Position numbers and translations under genes: made by a program
Assembly: GCF_025628935.1 (NCBI RefSeq)
Contig: NZ_JAOTIS010000003.1
Span: 62,001-126,000 of the forward strand
Direction of reading: 5' to 3'
Source of the DNA: Macrococcus capreoli
Lineage (GTDB): Bacteria; Bacillota; Bacilli; Staphylococcales; Staphylococcaceae
DNA: 64,000 nt
Notes under the pieces: generated by a model
Told to the model about the DNA's origin: nothing
Seen by the model: only the letters and a program-made list of their open reading frames with translations
Databases searched by the model: none
Part shown: positions 46,887 to 55,829 of the stretch, in pieces
How positions within the stretch are numbered: the first letter of the stretch is position 1
How the letters are laid out: each line of letters starts with the position of its first letter

Positions 46887-47726
46887 ATGAATAATATTGA
46901 TTTAATACAGAAAACAATCGTTTATATTGAAGACCATTTATTTGATCCTTTGAATTATCAAGTCATGGGAGATTATTTAAACGAGCATCCATTCCATATT
47001 AATCAGGCGTTTACGATGATTACCGGTATGAATATTGAAGAATATATGACTCATCGAAAAATGACTGAAGCGGCGAAGAAATTAATGAATGGTAATTATC
47101 GACTTGTAGATATTGCGAATCAATTTGGATATACAACAGCCCATGAATTTAGTGACGTTTTTAGTGCTCATCATCACATTTCACCGATACAAGTGCGCAG
47201 TAATCCTGAACAATTAAAAATGGTGGAACGTCTATATATTGAATTAGCTGTAACGTCACAACCGCCAATGAATTATCAAATTAAATCGGTTGAAAATTTA
47301 AAATTAACGGGTATTGAAGAAAAAGTTCAGTTTGAAGAACTCAATAATCATTTCTTAATACCGGATATCGTGTACGAATTACAGGAAAAACAAGAAATTA
47401 AGTCATTATTAAGTTTCAGTACGGATAAACAAATTTATGTTGTAGTAACACCGCAACATGATCATATTCAAATCTTTACAGGCGTAAAGTCAGAACGTAC
47501 ATTTGATTATGATACAATGCAGATTGATAATAATGATTATGCAATCTTTCAATCCCGCGGTAAATTAGATTATGCATTTAATGAAATATGGCGTTCCGTA
47601 GAAAGACAAGTCGATTTGAATATTCATTACGAACGCAATCGTCAGTATATTTATGTATTCCCGGAAGACTTAGACTTTGATAATAGCTTTAATAAAGTGG
47701 CATTATGGTTGCCAGTAACAAAATAA
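46887..47726 (+). CDS. AraC-family regulator with C-terminal GyrI-like domain
   Basis: The 279 residues carry an N-terminal AraC/XylS double helix-turn-helix (about 1-105, with VDIANQFGYTTAHEFSDVF) and a C-terminal GyrI/effector-binding-like domain (about 125-279). Putting the DNA-binding part first is typical of SoxS/Rob-like regulators. Effector and targets are unknown; the upstream methyltransferase gene is a natural candidate. Confidence 0.85.
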   Translation: MNNIDLIQKTIVYIEDHLFDPLNYQVMGDYLNEHPFHINQAFTMITGMNIEEYMTHRKMTEAAKKLMNGNYRLVDIANQFGYTTAHEFSDVFSAHHHISPIQVRSNPEQLKMVERLYIELAVTSQPPMNYQIKSVENLKLTGIEEKVQFEELNNHFLIPDIVYELQEKQEIKSLLSFSTDKQIYVVVTPQHDHIQIFTGVKSERTFDYDTMQIDNNDYAIFQSRGKLDYAFNEIWRSVERQVDLNIHYERNRQYIYVFPEDLDFDNSFNKVALWLPVTK

Positions 47727-47757
47727 AGAGGAGAGACAATTTGTCTCTCCTCTTTTG
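47725..47757 (+). terminator. Terminator downstream of the AraC-type gene
   Basis: Near-perfect stem AAGAGGAGAGACAA/TTGTCTCTCCTCTT with a tiny loop, followed by TTTT. Confidence 0.9.
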
Positions 47758-47786
47758 CTTAGGGCTAAACGCAAGTTCGATAGCCT
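47753..47786 (+). repeat. 34-bp terminator-associated repeat, copy 1
   Basis: Begins TTTTGCTTAGGGCTAAACGC and ends AAGTTCGATAGCCT; identical in all 34 bases to the copy at 47871-47904. It starts in the T-run of the preceding terminator. GGCTA and TAGCC in the unit could pair. Confidence 0.9.
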
Positions 47787-47824
47787 TAAACGGCATCTCA
47801 ATTGCAGCCCTTTCGACAAAAACA

Positions 47825-47867
47825 AAAAACCCCTTGAAATCTGAAAAGCGATTTCAAGGGGTTTTTC
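47825..47867. terminator. Terminator between AraC-type gene and gnd
   Basis: Perfect 17-bp stem beginning AAAAACCCCTTGAAATC around an eight-base loop, T-run on the right and A-run on the left. It is the terminator of gnd on the minus strand. Confidence 0.9.
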
Positions 47868-47870
47868 TAA

Positions 47871-47904
47871 TTTTGCTTAGGGCTAAACGCAAGTTCGATA
47901 GCCT
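47871..47904 (+). repeat. 34-bp terminator-associated repeat, copy 2
   Basis: Exact copy of 47753-47786, offset 118 bases, again just after a terminator T-run read on the plus strand. It directly abuts the gnd stop codon. Confidence 0.9.
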
Positions 47905-49308
47905 CTATTTCCAATCAGTATGGAAGATTCCTTCTTTATCTTTACGCTCGTATGTGTGCGCGCCAAAGTAATCACGTTGTGCCTGGATTAAATTCGCTGG
48001 TAAATCTTTCGCAGTATATGAATCAAAATAATTAATCGCTGCAGCAAAACCTGGTGCTGGCGTACCTGTCGTAATGGCAGTTGCCGCTACTTTACGTAAA
48101 CTCGTTTGGTATTTTTCAACAACGTCTTTAAAGTATGGATCAAGCAATAAGTTTTGAAGTTCAGCATTATTATCATATGCATCTTTAATTTTTTGTAAAA
48201 ATTGCGCACGGATAATACATCCTTCACGCCAGATCATTGCTAAGTCACCTAATTGTAAGTTCCAGTTATAAGCTTCACTTGCTGATTTCATTTGCGCAAA
48301 TCCTTGTGCATAGCAGCAAATTTTACTCATGTATAATGCTTCACGAATGGCTTCTAAAAATGCTGCTTTATCCCCTTCAAACGTCTCTTTTTTCACATTA
48401 ATATTTTCACTCGCATTAATTCTTTCATTTTTTTGACTAGAGATAAAACGCGCAAATACACTTTCAGTAATGATTGTTAACGGTTGACCTAAGTCTAATG
48501 CGTTAATTGAAGTCCATTTACCTGTTCCTTTTTGTCCTGCTTTATCCATTACTTTTTCGACTAACGGGCTTCCATCTTCATCTAACTTCTTGAAGATATC
48601 TGCAGTTATCTCGATTAAGTAGCTATCGAGTTCGCCTTCATTCCATGATTTGAACGTATCAGCAATTTCGTCATTAGACATTCCTAATACATTTTTCATC
48701 AAGTCATAACTTTCGGCAATTAATTGCATATCTGCATACTCTATACCGTTATGCACCATCTTCACGTAATGACCTGCACCATCGGGCCCGATGTAAGCAA
48801 CACATGGTTTACCATCTTCCGCTTTAGCTGCGATCGATTCTAAAATAGGCTTCACTAATTCATAAGCCTCTTTTTGTCCACCTGGCATAATTGAAGGCCC
48901 TTTTAATGCACCTTCTTCTCCACCAGAAACACCAGTTCCAATGAAATTAAAGCCTTTTTCTGAAAGATAAGCATTACGACGAATCGTATCGTTATAATTT
49001 GTGTTACCACCATCGATTAAAATATCACCTTGATCTAAAAGTGGAATTAAGCTTTCGATTGTTGCATCTGTAGCTTCGCCCGCTTTTACCATCATCATGA
49101 TTTTACGAGGTTTTTCTAAACTATCAACGAATTCTTGTAATGTATATGTTGGGAAAATATTTTTACCAACTGATTCTTTTACCATTTCATCTGTTTTCTC
49201 TCTTGAGCGATTATAAACTGAAACCGTATTTCCACGTGATTCAATATTCCAAGCTAAATTTTTACCCATGACTGCTAATCCGATAACGCCAATTTGTTGT
49301 TTACTCAT
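47905..49308 (-). CDS. gnd: 6-phosphogluconate dehydrogenase, decarboxylating (NADP)
   Basis: Third step of the oxidative pentose phosphate pathway, producing ribulose 5-phosphate, CO2 and NADPH. The 467 residues have [12 protein letters not shown] (10-21), the [17 protein letters not shown] signature, catalytic K and E in [14 protein letters not shown], and the C-terminal TG...R..H tail. The upstream ribosome site is AGGTATATTATG-like. Standard length. Confidence 0.96.
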   Translation of the reverse strand: MSKQQIGVIGLAVMGKNLAWNIESRGNTVSVYNRSREKTDEMVKESVGKNIFPTYTLQEFVDSLEKPRKIMMMVKAGEATDATIESLIPLLDQGDILIDGGNTNYNDTIRRNAYLSEKGFNFIGTGVSGGEEGALKGPSIMPGGQKEAYELVKPILESIAAKAEDGKPCVAYIGPDGAGHYVKMVHNGIEYADMQLIAESYDLMKNVLGMSNDEIADTFKSWNEGELDSYLIEITADIFKKLDEDGSPLVEKVMDKAGQKGTGKWTSINALDLGQPLTIITESVFARFISSQKNERINASENINVKKETFEGDKAAFLEAIREALYMSKICCYAQGFAQMKSASEAYNWNLQLGDLAMIWREGCIIRAQFLQKIKDAYDNNAELQNLLLDPYFKDVVEKYQTSLRKVAATAITTGTPAPGFAAAINYFDSYTAKDLPANLIQAQRDYFGAHTYERKDKEGIFHTDWK

Positions 49309-49368
49309 AATATACCTCTTTCAAATAAATTTTCATGCTTATTATAGCATAAGTTTTCGTTGTTTATA

Positions 49369-50472
49369 CTACGCAAGCTTAATGATTTCAATCACTTGCT
49401 CCGTTAATTTATTTAATTCTTCAATCGGCATTTTTTCATTGACCGTATGAATATCTTCATATCCAACAGCCAGAACGACAGTTGGCACAAATTGATTAAT
49501 AAAGTTCACGTCACTTCCTCCACCATTGGATACAACTTCTACTTTACGTCCAATATTTTCAGCAGCTTTCGTTGCTACTTCAATTGCTTTTGCATCCTTT
49601 TCAACATGGAATGCTGGATAATTAACTTTAATTTCAACTTCTGCTTTTCCACCAAGTTCGGCTGCCGCTGTTAAACATGCTTCTTTCATATGCGCTACTT
49701 GTGCTTCCATTTTACTATCTACTAAACTACGCGCTTCAGCGACAATTGTACACTGTTCAGCAACGATGTTTGTACGAGATCCACCATCAATCGTACCGAT
49801 ATTGGCAGTTGTTTCATCATCAATTCTACCAAGCTTCATATTATTAATTGCACGTGCAGCAATATTAATTGCACTAACGCCATTTTCCGGTGCAACACCT
49901 GCATGTGCAGTAACGCCAGTTATTCTAATATTTAATGTTGCATTGGTTGGTGCCTGATTTACGATTGTACCAACCTTACTACCCGCATCAAGTGCATATC
50001 CGTATTTCGCGTTAAATTGTGTGCCATCTAAAACACTGGCACCAATTAAATGAGATTCTTCACCTACAGATATTACAACTTCGATATCGCCATGTGGCAT
50101 ATTAACTTCATTAATTGTTCGAATCGCTTCTATCATCGCAGCGATACCCGCTTTATCATCAGCACCTAATATTGTAGTACCATCCGTGTGAATCACATTA
50201 TCCGTAATGATTGGTTGAATCCCTTTACCAGGTGTCACTGTGTCCATATGACAAGATAAAAGAATTGTATCCTGATCAGTATTCCCATTCAATTTCATAA
50301 TTAAATTGCCGGCACCGAAACCTGTTTGTGCCTGCGTGTCATCTTCTGTAACTTCAAAACCAAGCTCGGCATACAATTGTTTTAAATGATCTGCAATTGC
50401 CCGCTCATTTCCCGACTCACTATCAATCTTTACTAATTCAATAAATGTATCAATCAAACGTTGTTGATTCAT
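49369..50472 (-). CDS. M20 family peptidase, PepT-like
   Basis: Zinc aminopeptidase of family M20, probably cleaving small peptides in the cytosol. The 367 residues have the metal-ligand motifs SCHMDTVTPG and GADDKAGIAAM, and SVGEESHLIGA with the catalytic Glu-Glu. The dimerisation domain lies between about 180 and 290. The ATG at 50472 follows AGAGGAG; upstream TTG is part of a weaker option. Tripeptidase specificity is inferred from family resemblance. Confidence 0.88.
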   Translation of the reverse strand: MNQQRLIDTFIELVKIDSESGNERAIADHLKQLYAELGFEVTEDDTQAQTGFGAGNLIMKLNGNTDQDTILLSCHMDTVTPGKGIQPIITDNVIHTDGTTILGADDKAGIAAMIEAIRTINEVNMPHGDIEVVISVGEESHLIGASVLDGTQFNAKYGYALDAGSKVGTIVNQAPTNATLNIRITGVTAHAGVAPENGVSAINIAARAINNMKLGRIDDETTANIGTIDGGSRTNIVAEQCTIVAEARSLVDSKMEAQVAHMKEACLTAAAELGGKAEVEIKVNYPAFHVEKDAKAIEVATKAAENIGRKVEVVSNGGGSDVNFINQFVPTVVLAVGYEDIHTVNEKMPIEELNKLTEQVIEIIKLA

Positions 50473-50555
50473 TGCCAACACTCCTCTTATTATTATAAAC
50501 TTATCGTACCAAACTACACGGCATCAATAAAGAATAAGACGTCAATTCAATAATT

Positions 50556-50564
50556 TGTTATAAT
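50556..50564 (+). promoter_or_regulatory. Extended -10 promoter of the Prli42-like gene
   Basis: TGTTATAAT, a perfect extended -10 element, 29 bases upstream of the start. No good -35 box. Confidence 0.5.
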
Positions 50565-50593
50565 AGATTAAACACACTGAAAGGGAGAAGTTC

Positions 50594-50695
50594 ATGAATA
50601 ATAAATTAGCACGTAAAGTCTTTATCATTATATTATTAGTTTTAATTGTTGCAGCATTAGTACTAAGTGCCGTACTGCCATACTTAAATATGTAA
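50594..50695 (+). CDS. Prli42-like membrane mini-protein (33 residues)
   Basis: I translated this short frame directly: it begins MNNKLARKVF and ends LPYLNM, with one hydrophobic helix (about 10-29) after a basic N-terminus. This fits Prli42/DUF4044, the mini-protein that anchors the stressosome in Listeria. A GGGAG site, an extended -10 box and a terminator frame it exactly, so it is a real gene. Since S. aureus lacks a stressosome (RsbR/S/T), its role in this family is open. Confidence 0.8.
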   Translation: MNNKLARKVFIIILLVLIVAALVLSAVLPYLNM

Positions 50696-50730
50696 AAAAC
50701 GTTGAGGATAAATACCCTCAACGTTTTTTA
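50695..50730. terminator. Terminator between Prli42-like gene and DUF939 gene
   Basis: Perfect 12-bp stem AAAACGTTGAGG/CCTCAACGTTTT, overlapping the stop of the DUF939 gene at its right end. Confidence 0.9.
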
Positions 50731-51696
50731 ATACATTTTTAATGAACCAAATTTATGCTTAATCATTAAATAACTTTCTATTTCTTTTAACAGCTGAATG
50801 GCAGCTGATCTTGATTTAAGTCGCTCCTGCGTATCAGGCAATGGATAGCTGTCTAAATCCAGCATAATTTCATATAAATCATGTAAGCGTAACGCTGTAA
50901 AGTTATTACTTGTAATATTATTCGATAAATCTTCTAATAAGCCACTACATTTCATGTGCAATTTATCTTTACAGCTAATTTCATTGATTAAATGTGTCAT
51001 GCGCGATAGTAATTCCAATTGTGATTCCCGCATATCGAAATAATGATAATACGAATTATCATTTCGCGCAAAATGGTTTTCAACCTCAGTGTATGCTACA
51101 GATTTTGCACATTCAATTGTGTCGTGCAGCTTATCGATATCGTGCGTATTGAGTACAATTTCAGGATGTTTTAAAGCATCACTCAATCGACTTACGATCA
51201 CCTGGAATTCCATTTCTATGACGCGTTTATAAGCCTTTAACTCTTTATTATGATTTGGCATATATAAATTAAGTAACAATGCAATGACCATACCAACACA
51301 TAAGAGTAAGAACTCATTAACAGCGACATGCCAGTTGATATTACCGGAATTATAACAATGAAGAATGATGACGATACTCGTAACGACACCTTCTTCAATA
51401 CCAAACATCACTGTGACCGGAATAAATAGTAATACAAGGACACCTAAAATGATTGGATTAAAGCCTAGGTGCATAAAGAATATATATGAAAATAATATAC
51501 CGAGTAAGCAAGAGAAAAAGCGCGCACTTGCCGCTTCTAATGATTTTACTTTAGTATTTTTGACACATAAGACGACTAAAATCGCAGCTGAAGAAAAATT
51601 ATCTAAATTCAACATCTTGCAAATAATGACGCCAAGTGCCATGCCAAATGCCGTTTTAATTGTGCGAAAGCCTATCTTATAAGGTTTAATTTTCAT
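50728..51696 (-). CDS. Aromatic acid exporter family (DUF939) membrane protein
   Basis: A 322-residue protein with about five hydrophobic helices in the first 150 residues, starting IGFRTIKTAFGMALGVIICK, and a helical cytosolic C-terminal domain (about 155-322). This is the ArAE_1/DUF939 layout common in Firmicutes. Transport of aromatic acids is only a family label. It lies seven bases after brxB on the same strand. Confidence 0.85.
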   Translation of the reverse strand: MKIKPYKIGFRTIKTAFGMALGVIICKMLNLDNFSSAAILVVLCVKNTKVKSLEAASARFFSCLLGILFSYIFFMHLGFNPIILGVLVLLFIPVTVMFGIEEGVVTSIVIILHCYNSGNINWHVAVNEFLLLCVGMVIALLLNLYMPNHNKELKAYKRVIEMEFQVIVSRLSDALKHPEIVLNTHDIDKLHDTIECAKSVAYTEVENHFARNDNSYYHYFDMRESQLELLSRMTHLINEISCKDKLHMKCSGLLEDLSNNITSNNFTALRLHDLYEIMLDLDSYPLPDTQERLKSRSAAIQLLKEIESYLMIKHKFGSLKMY

Positions 51697-51703
51697 GTAT
51701 TAA

Positions 51704-52141
51704 TTAACGTTCCTCACAATGCTCTTCAAATAATGCTTGAATATTTGTAATAACGCACATTGGATCGTGACCTTCAATTTCATGTCTTTCGATCATTTTT
51801 ACAATCTTACCATCTTTCAGTAAAGCAAATGATGGAGAACTTGGTGGATAACCTTCGAAATATTCACGAGCCGTTTCTGTTGCTTCTTTATCCTGACCAG
51901 CAAATACTGTAACTAATTGATCAGGTAATTTATCGTAATGTAACGCATGCGCTGCTGCAGGACGAGCAATACCACCAGCACAACCACATACTGAGTTAAT
52001 CATAACGAACGTTGTTCCTGGTTTATCAAACGTTTCTTTAACCGCTTCCGGCGTTGTTAACTGTTTGTAACCCGCTGTTTCGATTTCTTGACGTGCGTTG
52101 TTTACGAAGTCTTCCATAAACATATTAAAATTCATATCCAT
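51704..52141 (-). CDS. brxB: Bacilliredoxin (BrxB/YqiW type)
   Basis: Thioredoxin-like protein that removes bacillithiol from mixed disulfides on proteins. The 145 residues have the CGC active site at C52-G-C54 in [16 protein letters not shown] favour BrxB over BrxA because staphylococcal and Bacillus yqiW lie near the bkd/recN region, and bcd and recN are close here. The AGAGGTG site favours the first ATG at 52141. Confidence 0.88.
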   Translation of the reverse strand: MDMNFNMFMEDFVNNARQEIETAGYKQLTTPEAVKETFDKPGTTFVMINSVCGCAGGIARPAAAHALHYDKLPDQLVTVFAGQDKEATETAREYFEGYPPSSPSFALLKDGKIVKMIERHEIEGHDPMCVITNIQALFEEHCEER

Positions 52142-52381
52142 TAATATAACACCTCTTCTAAATTGATAAACCTATCATAACGAATTAATAGGCTTAAATC
52201 TAGTGATTAATTCGTGAAAATGTGAAAAGATGTAGAAAGAATATAGGTTTTGATATCATCAAGCGAATTATCACTTACTATAAATTATCAATTGTTCGTT
52301 TGCTTCATAGATAGCGTATTATCTTAAAATTCTTTTCTTCGATTGTTCGTTAAATTAGCTATTACATTACAATACTCATTA

Positions 52382-52654
52382 CTATTCCCCAATTTTTAGT
52401 TTTGGCCATTTTGATAACCAATTTTTCTCGCTAATACGTTCCACATATATCTCATATTTATCACTATCTTTATCATAGTACGGTGTCAGCTTTACAATAC
52501 CAGTTACGAGATCATCAAATGAATAATCATAATGCAGGACAACGCGATCCTCTCTTAAAGTCACACAAATTACTGTGGGAATTTCTGTATAATGATTGAC
52601 CGCATACGTAGAACGTTTATACGGTGTTTTCAATTCTATTGCATAGCATTCCAC
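52382..52654 (-). CDS. Hypothetical protein, 90 residues
   Basis: Not recognised. A soluble, charged protein with beta-like pattern (for example VICVTLREDRVVLHYDYSF) and no signal peptide. It starts at a GTG inside the 3' end of the DJ-1/PfpI gene, overlapping it by 19 bases, with only a weak ribosome site, so translation would rely on coupling. The whole frame is open and fills the space before an AT-rich gap. Confidence 0.5.
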   Translation of the reverse strand: MECYAIELKTPYKRSTYAVNHYTEIPTVICVTLREDRVVLHYDYSFDDLVTGIVKLTPYYDKDSDKYEIYVERISEKNWLSKWPKLKIGE

Positions 52655-53307
52655 ACTTTCTTCGCTACACCTTTAGGTGACTGTGGATTTTGTCCGGTTA
52701 TGATATTTCCATCTTGTACAACATATGGTGCCATAGGTATTAATGCTTTTTTATAATCTGCTCCGTTTTTCTTTAATTCCTCTTCTAATAGAAACGGGAC
52801 TTTGTTTGTCTTTTTAACAATTTTTTCTTCTAAATTTGAAAATCCTGTGACCCTTAAATCTTTAAGTCGATCAACATCTAGATTGAGCAATGCTGAACCG
52901 CCATGACATACTGCAGCAATAATCTTCATTTCATTATCCATTTCATTCAAGATGCGCTTTATGTCATCATTATCGACGAAATCAAAGACAGTACCGTGTC
53001 CACCAGTGAAGTATACTGCGTCATATTTTGAAGTATCAACATTGTGAATCGGTAGTGTATTGTCTAATAACTTCATGAACTCAGGATCTTCCATATAATT
53101 CTTCGTATTGTAATCCAGCATTAACGTACTCACACTAAATGGATCAATCGGTACCTTTCCACCTTGCACACTGTATAAATCAATTTGTACATCCTTATCT
53201 TTAAAATAATCATAGAAATGCACAAGTTCGCTTAACCATAGGCCAGTCTTTTCTTCTAACCCTTTATAGTGGTCTGTATTGGTATTGATAATCATTATAT
53301 TTTTCAT
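52636..53307 (-). CDS. DJ-1/PfpI family protein (Hsp31-like)
   Basis: Member of the class I glutamine amidotransferase-like superfamily, possibly a deglycase or chaperone. The 223 residues have the nucleophile elbow AAVCHGGSA (C134, H135) and an N-terminal glutamate in TGLWLSEL (E27) at the expected place, with FTGGHGTVFDF near 100-110. Such proteins often act on methylglyoxal, which MgsA in this window can make, but that connection is inference. AAGGAG precedes ATG 53307. Confidence 0.85.
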   Translation of the reverse strand: MKNIMIINTNTDHYKGLEEKTGLWLSELVHFYDYFKDKDVQIDLYSVQGGKVPIDPFSVSTLMLDYNTKNYMEDPEFMKLLDNTLPIHNVDTSKYDAVYFTGGHGTVFDFVDNDDIKRILNEMDNEMKIIAAVCHGGSALLNLDVDRLKDLRVTGFSNLEEKIVKKTNKVPFLLEEELKKNGADYKKALIPMAPYVVQDGNIITGQNPQSPKGVAKKVWNAMQ

Positions 53308-53513
53308 TAACTAATCGCTCCTTAGTTTATATATTGATATCTACCCAGTATTATTTCGTCTTATACAAAAATATTATTTATATTTACAAAGAAATATCAC
53401 AAAGGCATTTCTTTACTAATATTTACATTTATCTTAAAAGAAAATATATAAATCGTAATAACCTCACATCAAACTTCTAATTGATATTATTATGATAAAG
53501 GATGGTGTTTATT

Positions 53514-53759
53514 TTGAAATATATTTCCTTCAAAAATCCGCACTTGGAAAATATGAATTTAGTAGCGCCAATCATTTCGCTTTTAATTTCTATCGGTTTC
53601 GTGATAGTCAATATTCATACATTGTTAACTAGAGATGAGACATGGGCAAGAATAGCGTGTACATTTTCGTTAGTCATTTTTGCTACTTTCATAGTATTAA
53701 ATTGCTATACGATTTATTTAATTATTAAAAGAAAAAAATATATAAATCAAAAAAAGTAA
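53514..53759 (+). CDS. Hypothetical small membrane protein, two helices
   Basis: An 81-residue protein with hydrophobic helices at about 14-36 and 46-69 and a basic tail IKRKKYINQKK. Not recognised. I choose the TTG at 53514, which has GGTG or AAAGGA upstream; the ATG at 53502 has no room for a ribosome site. It converges with the FusB-family gene and shares its terminator. Confidence 0.55.
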   Translation: MKYISFKNPHLENMNLVAPIISLLISIGFVIVNIHTLLTRDETWARIACTFSLVIFATFIVLNCYTIYLIIKRKKYINQKK

Positions 53760-53783
53760 GTGTCGAATGCGACGCTTACTTTA
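53752..53783. terminator. Shared bidirectional terminator overlapping both stop codons
   Basis: AAAGTAAG and CTTACTTT arms with inner GTCG/CGAC; the stop of the plus-strand gene and the stop of the FusB-family gene both fall inside the stem. Confidence 0.8.
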
Positions 53784-54405
53784 TTTTATGAACAAAACGA
53801 TATAATTTTTCAATATCGTCTAAATGTTGATTACACACATTACTATCGTGGCAAATATAGTCCCCTTTTTTCGTGTATGTACCATCGCTATTTGCTTTCG
53901 TCTTATTCAGGAATAACGATACATCTGATTCATGCTGACAAATAGAACAAAAACCTTTTACTTTTGTTGGAGCAAGTTCCCCATACATGCTATTAAAAGA
54001 ACCATCTATATCTTTATAGACAATATATTTTCGATTCGCAGCACTATCGTTCCATCCTAAATAGGACATCATCTTAAGATCATACTGATCACTACTTGGC
54101 GTCTTTAATTTCTTTACTTTCTTAAATAACTTCTCAATTTGTTTAGCAGATGGCATTTCAAACGGTTCAACAAATTGTTTCATTTCAGAAATAATCATTG
54201 ACGCTCTAGTTTTAGAAAGTCTAATATCATCAAGTTTAGCGACATATTCGCTCGCATCGATATCATTCACGATAAAAATTGCACGTATTTCATCTAAAAT
54301 TATATCCTTTTGCGCTTTATTTGTTGTGGGATCGTTTGTCTTGTAAATCTTTAGTAGTTGGTTAACTTTGTTCATGACTTGCGCAAATTCATATGCTTTT
54401 ATCAT
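53776..54405 (-). CDS. FusB-family elongation factor G-binding protein
   Basis: Zinc-finger protein that binds EF-G and frees it from ribosomes stalled by fusidic acid. The 209 residues have an N-terminal helical bundle (about 1-105) and a C-terminal domain containing GWNDSAANRKYIVY (117-130) and four cysteines, C153, C156, C185 and C191, as in FusB and FusC. SDGTYTKKGDYICHDS is strongly family-like. It has its own promoter (54434-54462) and a leader of about 22 bases, too short for the leader-peptide attenuation described for plasmid fusB. Which subfamily it belongs to cannot be decided by eye. Confidence 0.88.
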   Translation of the reverse strand: MIKAYEFAQVMNKVNQLLKIYKTNDPTTNKAQKDIILDEIRAIFIVNDIDASEYVAKLDDIRLSKTRASMIISEMKQFVEPFEMPSAKQIEKLFKKVKKLKTPSSDQYDLKMMSYLGWNDSAANRKYIVYKDIDGSFNSMYGELAPTKVKGFCSICQHESDVSLFLNKTKANSDGTYTKKGDYICHDSNVCNQHLDDIEKLYRFVHKIK

Positions 54406-54433
54406 CTTATCTCTACCTCACTTTAGTGATATG

Positions 54434-54462
54434 AGTATAGCACAATTTATTGTGGATGGTAA
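54434..54462 (-). promoter_or_regulatory. Promoter of the FusB-family gene
   Basis: TTACCA (54457-54462), 17-base spacer, extended -10 TGCTATACT with TATACT at 54434-54439; start of transcription near 54427. Confidence 0.65.
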
Positions 54463-54514
54463 TATTAATGAATTTTATAGTGTTATCACTAAATTCGAGT
54501 AGGCATTTGTATTC

Positions 54515-54682
54515 GAAATTGGTGATACTCCAATTTCGTTCACCCCATCCACTATCGAAATTGGTGTTTCCCCAATTTCACTCACACCATCCACTACCGA
54601 AATTGGTGATCCCCCAATTTTACTAATCCCAAACACTTCCGAAATTGGTGTTTCACCAATTTCACTCACCCCAACCACCTTA
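54515..54682. repeat. Four tandem 42-bp units, each with a palindrome
   Basis: Units start at 54515, 54557, 54599 and 54641. Each begins GAAATTGGTG and contains the counterpart CCAATTT(C/T), forming a hairpin of about 23 bases; unit 4 is a perfect 10-bp palindrome with a three-base loop, the others have a mismatch at the ninth pair. The remaining 19 bases are pyrimidine-rich. The minus-strand frame through the array is open and gives a 14-residue repeat such as VDGVSEIGETPISI, but its TTG start lies in the bcd terminator, so coding is doubtful. The array, its flanks and the FusB promoter fill the 323-base gap at 54406-54728. Confidence 0.92.
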
Positions 54683-54690
54683 CTGCCACA

Positions 54691-54721
54691 CAAAAAAGGT
54701 ACACCCGTCTCAGGTGTACCT
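54691..54721 (-). terminator. Terminator downstream of bcd
   Basis: GGTACACC/GGTGTACC arms with a seven-base loop and a six-T run on the minus strand. Confidence 0.9.
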
Positions 54722-54728
54722 CACATCA

Positions 54729-55829
54729 CTATCCATTTCTTCTTGAAATTAAAGAATGTTCATTCATACTAAACGTGCTTCTCACACGCATCATCTGATC
54801 AATTCTTTCTTCAGCTAAACGCTCTGCTGCAAGTGCAGTCGTAATATTATCACGTTTCGCAATTTCAAACACTTTATCCATTTGATCGTAAATTTCATTA
54901 ACTTTCTTCGTCGCACGGTCTTGGTTATAGCCATTTAATTCATCAGCTACATTTATAACTCCACCAGAGTTTACAACAAAGTCAGGTGCATAGATAATAT
55001 TTCTTTCTTTAAGCATTGCTGCGTGTCTTTCCATGTCTTTCAACTGGTTATTCGATGATCCACATACTGCTTTCACCTTCAATTGTGGAATTGTTTCATC
55101 ATTAAGAATCGCTCCTAATGCACATGGTGCAAAGATATCCGCTTCAACTGAATATATTTCATCCGGCTTCACTGCTGTTGCACCAAAGTCATTGACAGCT
55201 CTATCAATTGATTCCTGGAAAATATCCGTTACAATTAACTTCGCACCTTCTTCATGTAAATACTTACATAATGTATAAGACACATTCCCTACCCCTTGAA
55301 CTGAAACCGTCTTACCTGCTAAACTATCATCTCCAAATGCTTCTTTCGCTGTACGTTTCATCGCACGGTATACACCTAATGCTGTCATCGGACTTGGATT
55401 CCCACTTGAGCCGTAACTTTCTGATAATCCGACAACAAAGTCCGTTTCTTCATGAATCGTATCCATATCTGTAACAGTCGTTCCAACGTCTTCTGCTGTA
55501 ATATAACGTCCATTTAAACTTTGAATATATCTGCCTAATGCTCTAAATAATGCTTCAGATTTATCTTTCTTCGGATCACCGATAACTACTGTCTTCGCGC
55601 CACCTAAGTTTAATCCTGCTGCTGCATTCTTATACGTCATCCCGCGCGCTAATCTTAATGCATCTTCTATTGCAGCTTCTTCTGATTCATATGGCCACAT
55701 TCTACAGCCCCCTAATGCTGGTCCTAGTGTTGAATCATGAATCGCGATAATCGCTTTTAATCCACTTGTTTTATCCTGGCAGAATACGACCTGCTCGTAA
55801 TCATATTGCTCTAATGTTTCAAAAATCAT
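54729..55829 (-). CDS. bcd: Leucine (branched-chain amino acid) dehydrogenase
   Basis: NAD-dependent oxidative deamination of leucine, valine and isoleucine. The 366 residues have the catalytic-lysine regions [20 protein letters not shown] (K67 and K79), and the Rossmann loop [14 protein letters not shown]. The ATG at 55829 follows AAAGGGG. In B. subtilis it sits with ptb, buk and the bkd genes, which are absent here, so the products may be used elsewhere or serve only amino acid interconversion. Confidence 0.93.
   Translation of the reverse strand: MIFETLEQYDYEQVVFCQDKTSGLKAIIAIHDSTLGPALGGCRMWPYESEEAAIEDALRLARGMTYKNAAAGLNLGGAKTVVIGDPKKDKSEALFRALGRYIQSLNGRYITAEDVGTTVTDMDTIHEETDFVVGLSESYGSSGNPSPMTALGVYRAMKRTAKEAFGDDSLAGKTVSVQGVGNVSYTLCKYLHEEGAKLIVTDIFQESIDRAVNDFGATAVKPDEIYSVEADIFAPCALGAILNDETIPQLKVKAVCGSSNNQLKDMERHAAMLKERNIIYAPDFVVNSGGVINVADELNGYNQDRATKKVNEIYDQMDKVFEIAKRDNITTALAAERLAEERIDQMMRVRSTFSMNEHSLISRRNG

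Noticed and set aside
52142-52381. AT-rich gap with repeated TTGTTCGTT motifs
   Set aside because: Only two short imperfect copies; no gene, hairpin or RNA family recognised.
54475-54693. Minus-strand open frame of 72 codons with a 14-residue repeat
   Set aside because: Its only start is a TTG within the T-run of the bcd terminator and it has no ribosome site; the open frame follows from the 42-base period. Kept as a finding about the repeat, not as a gene.
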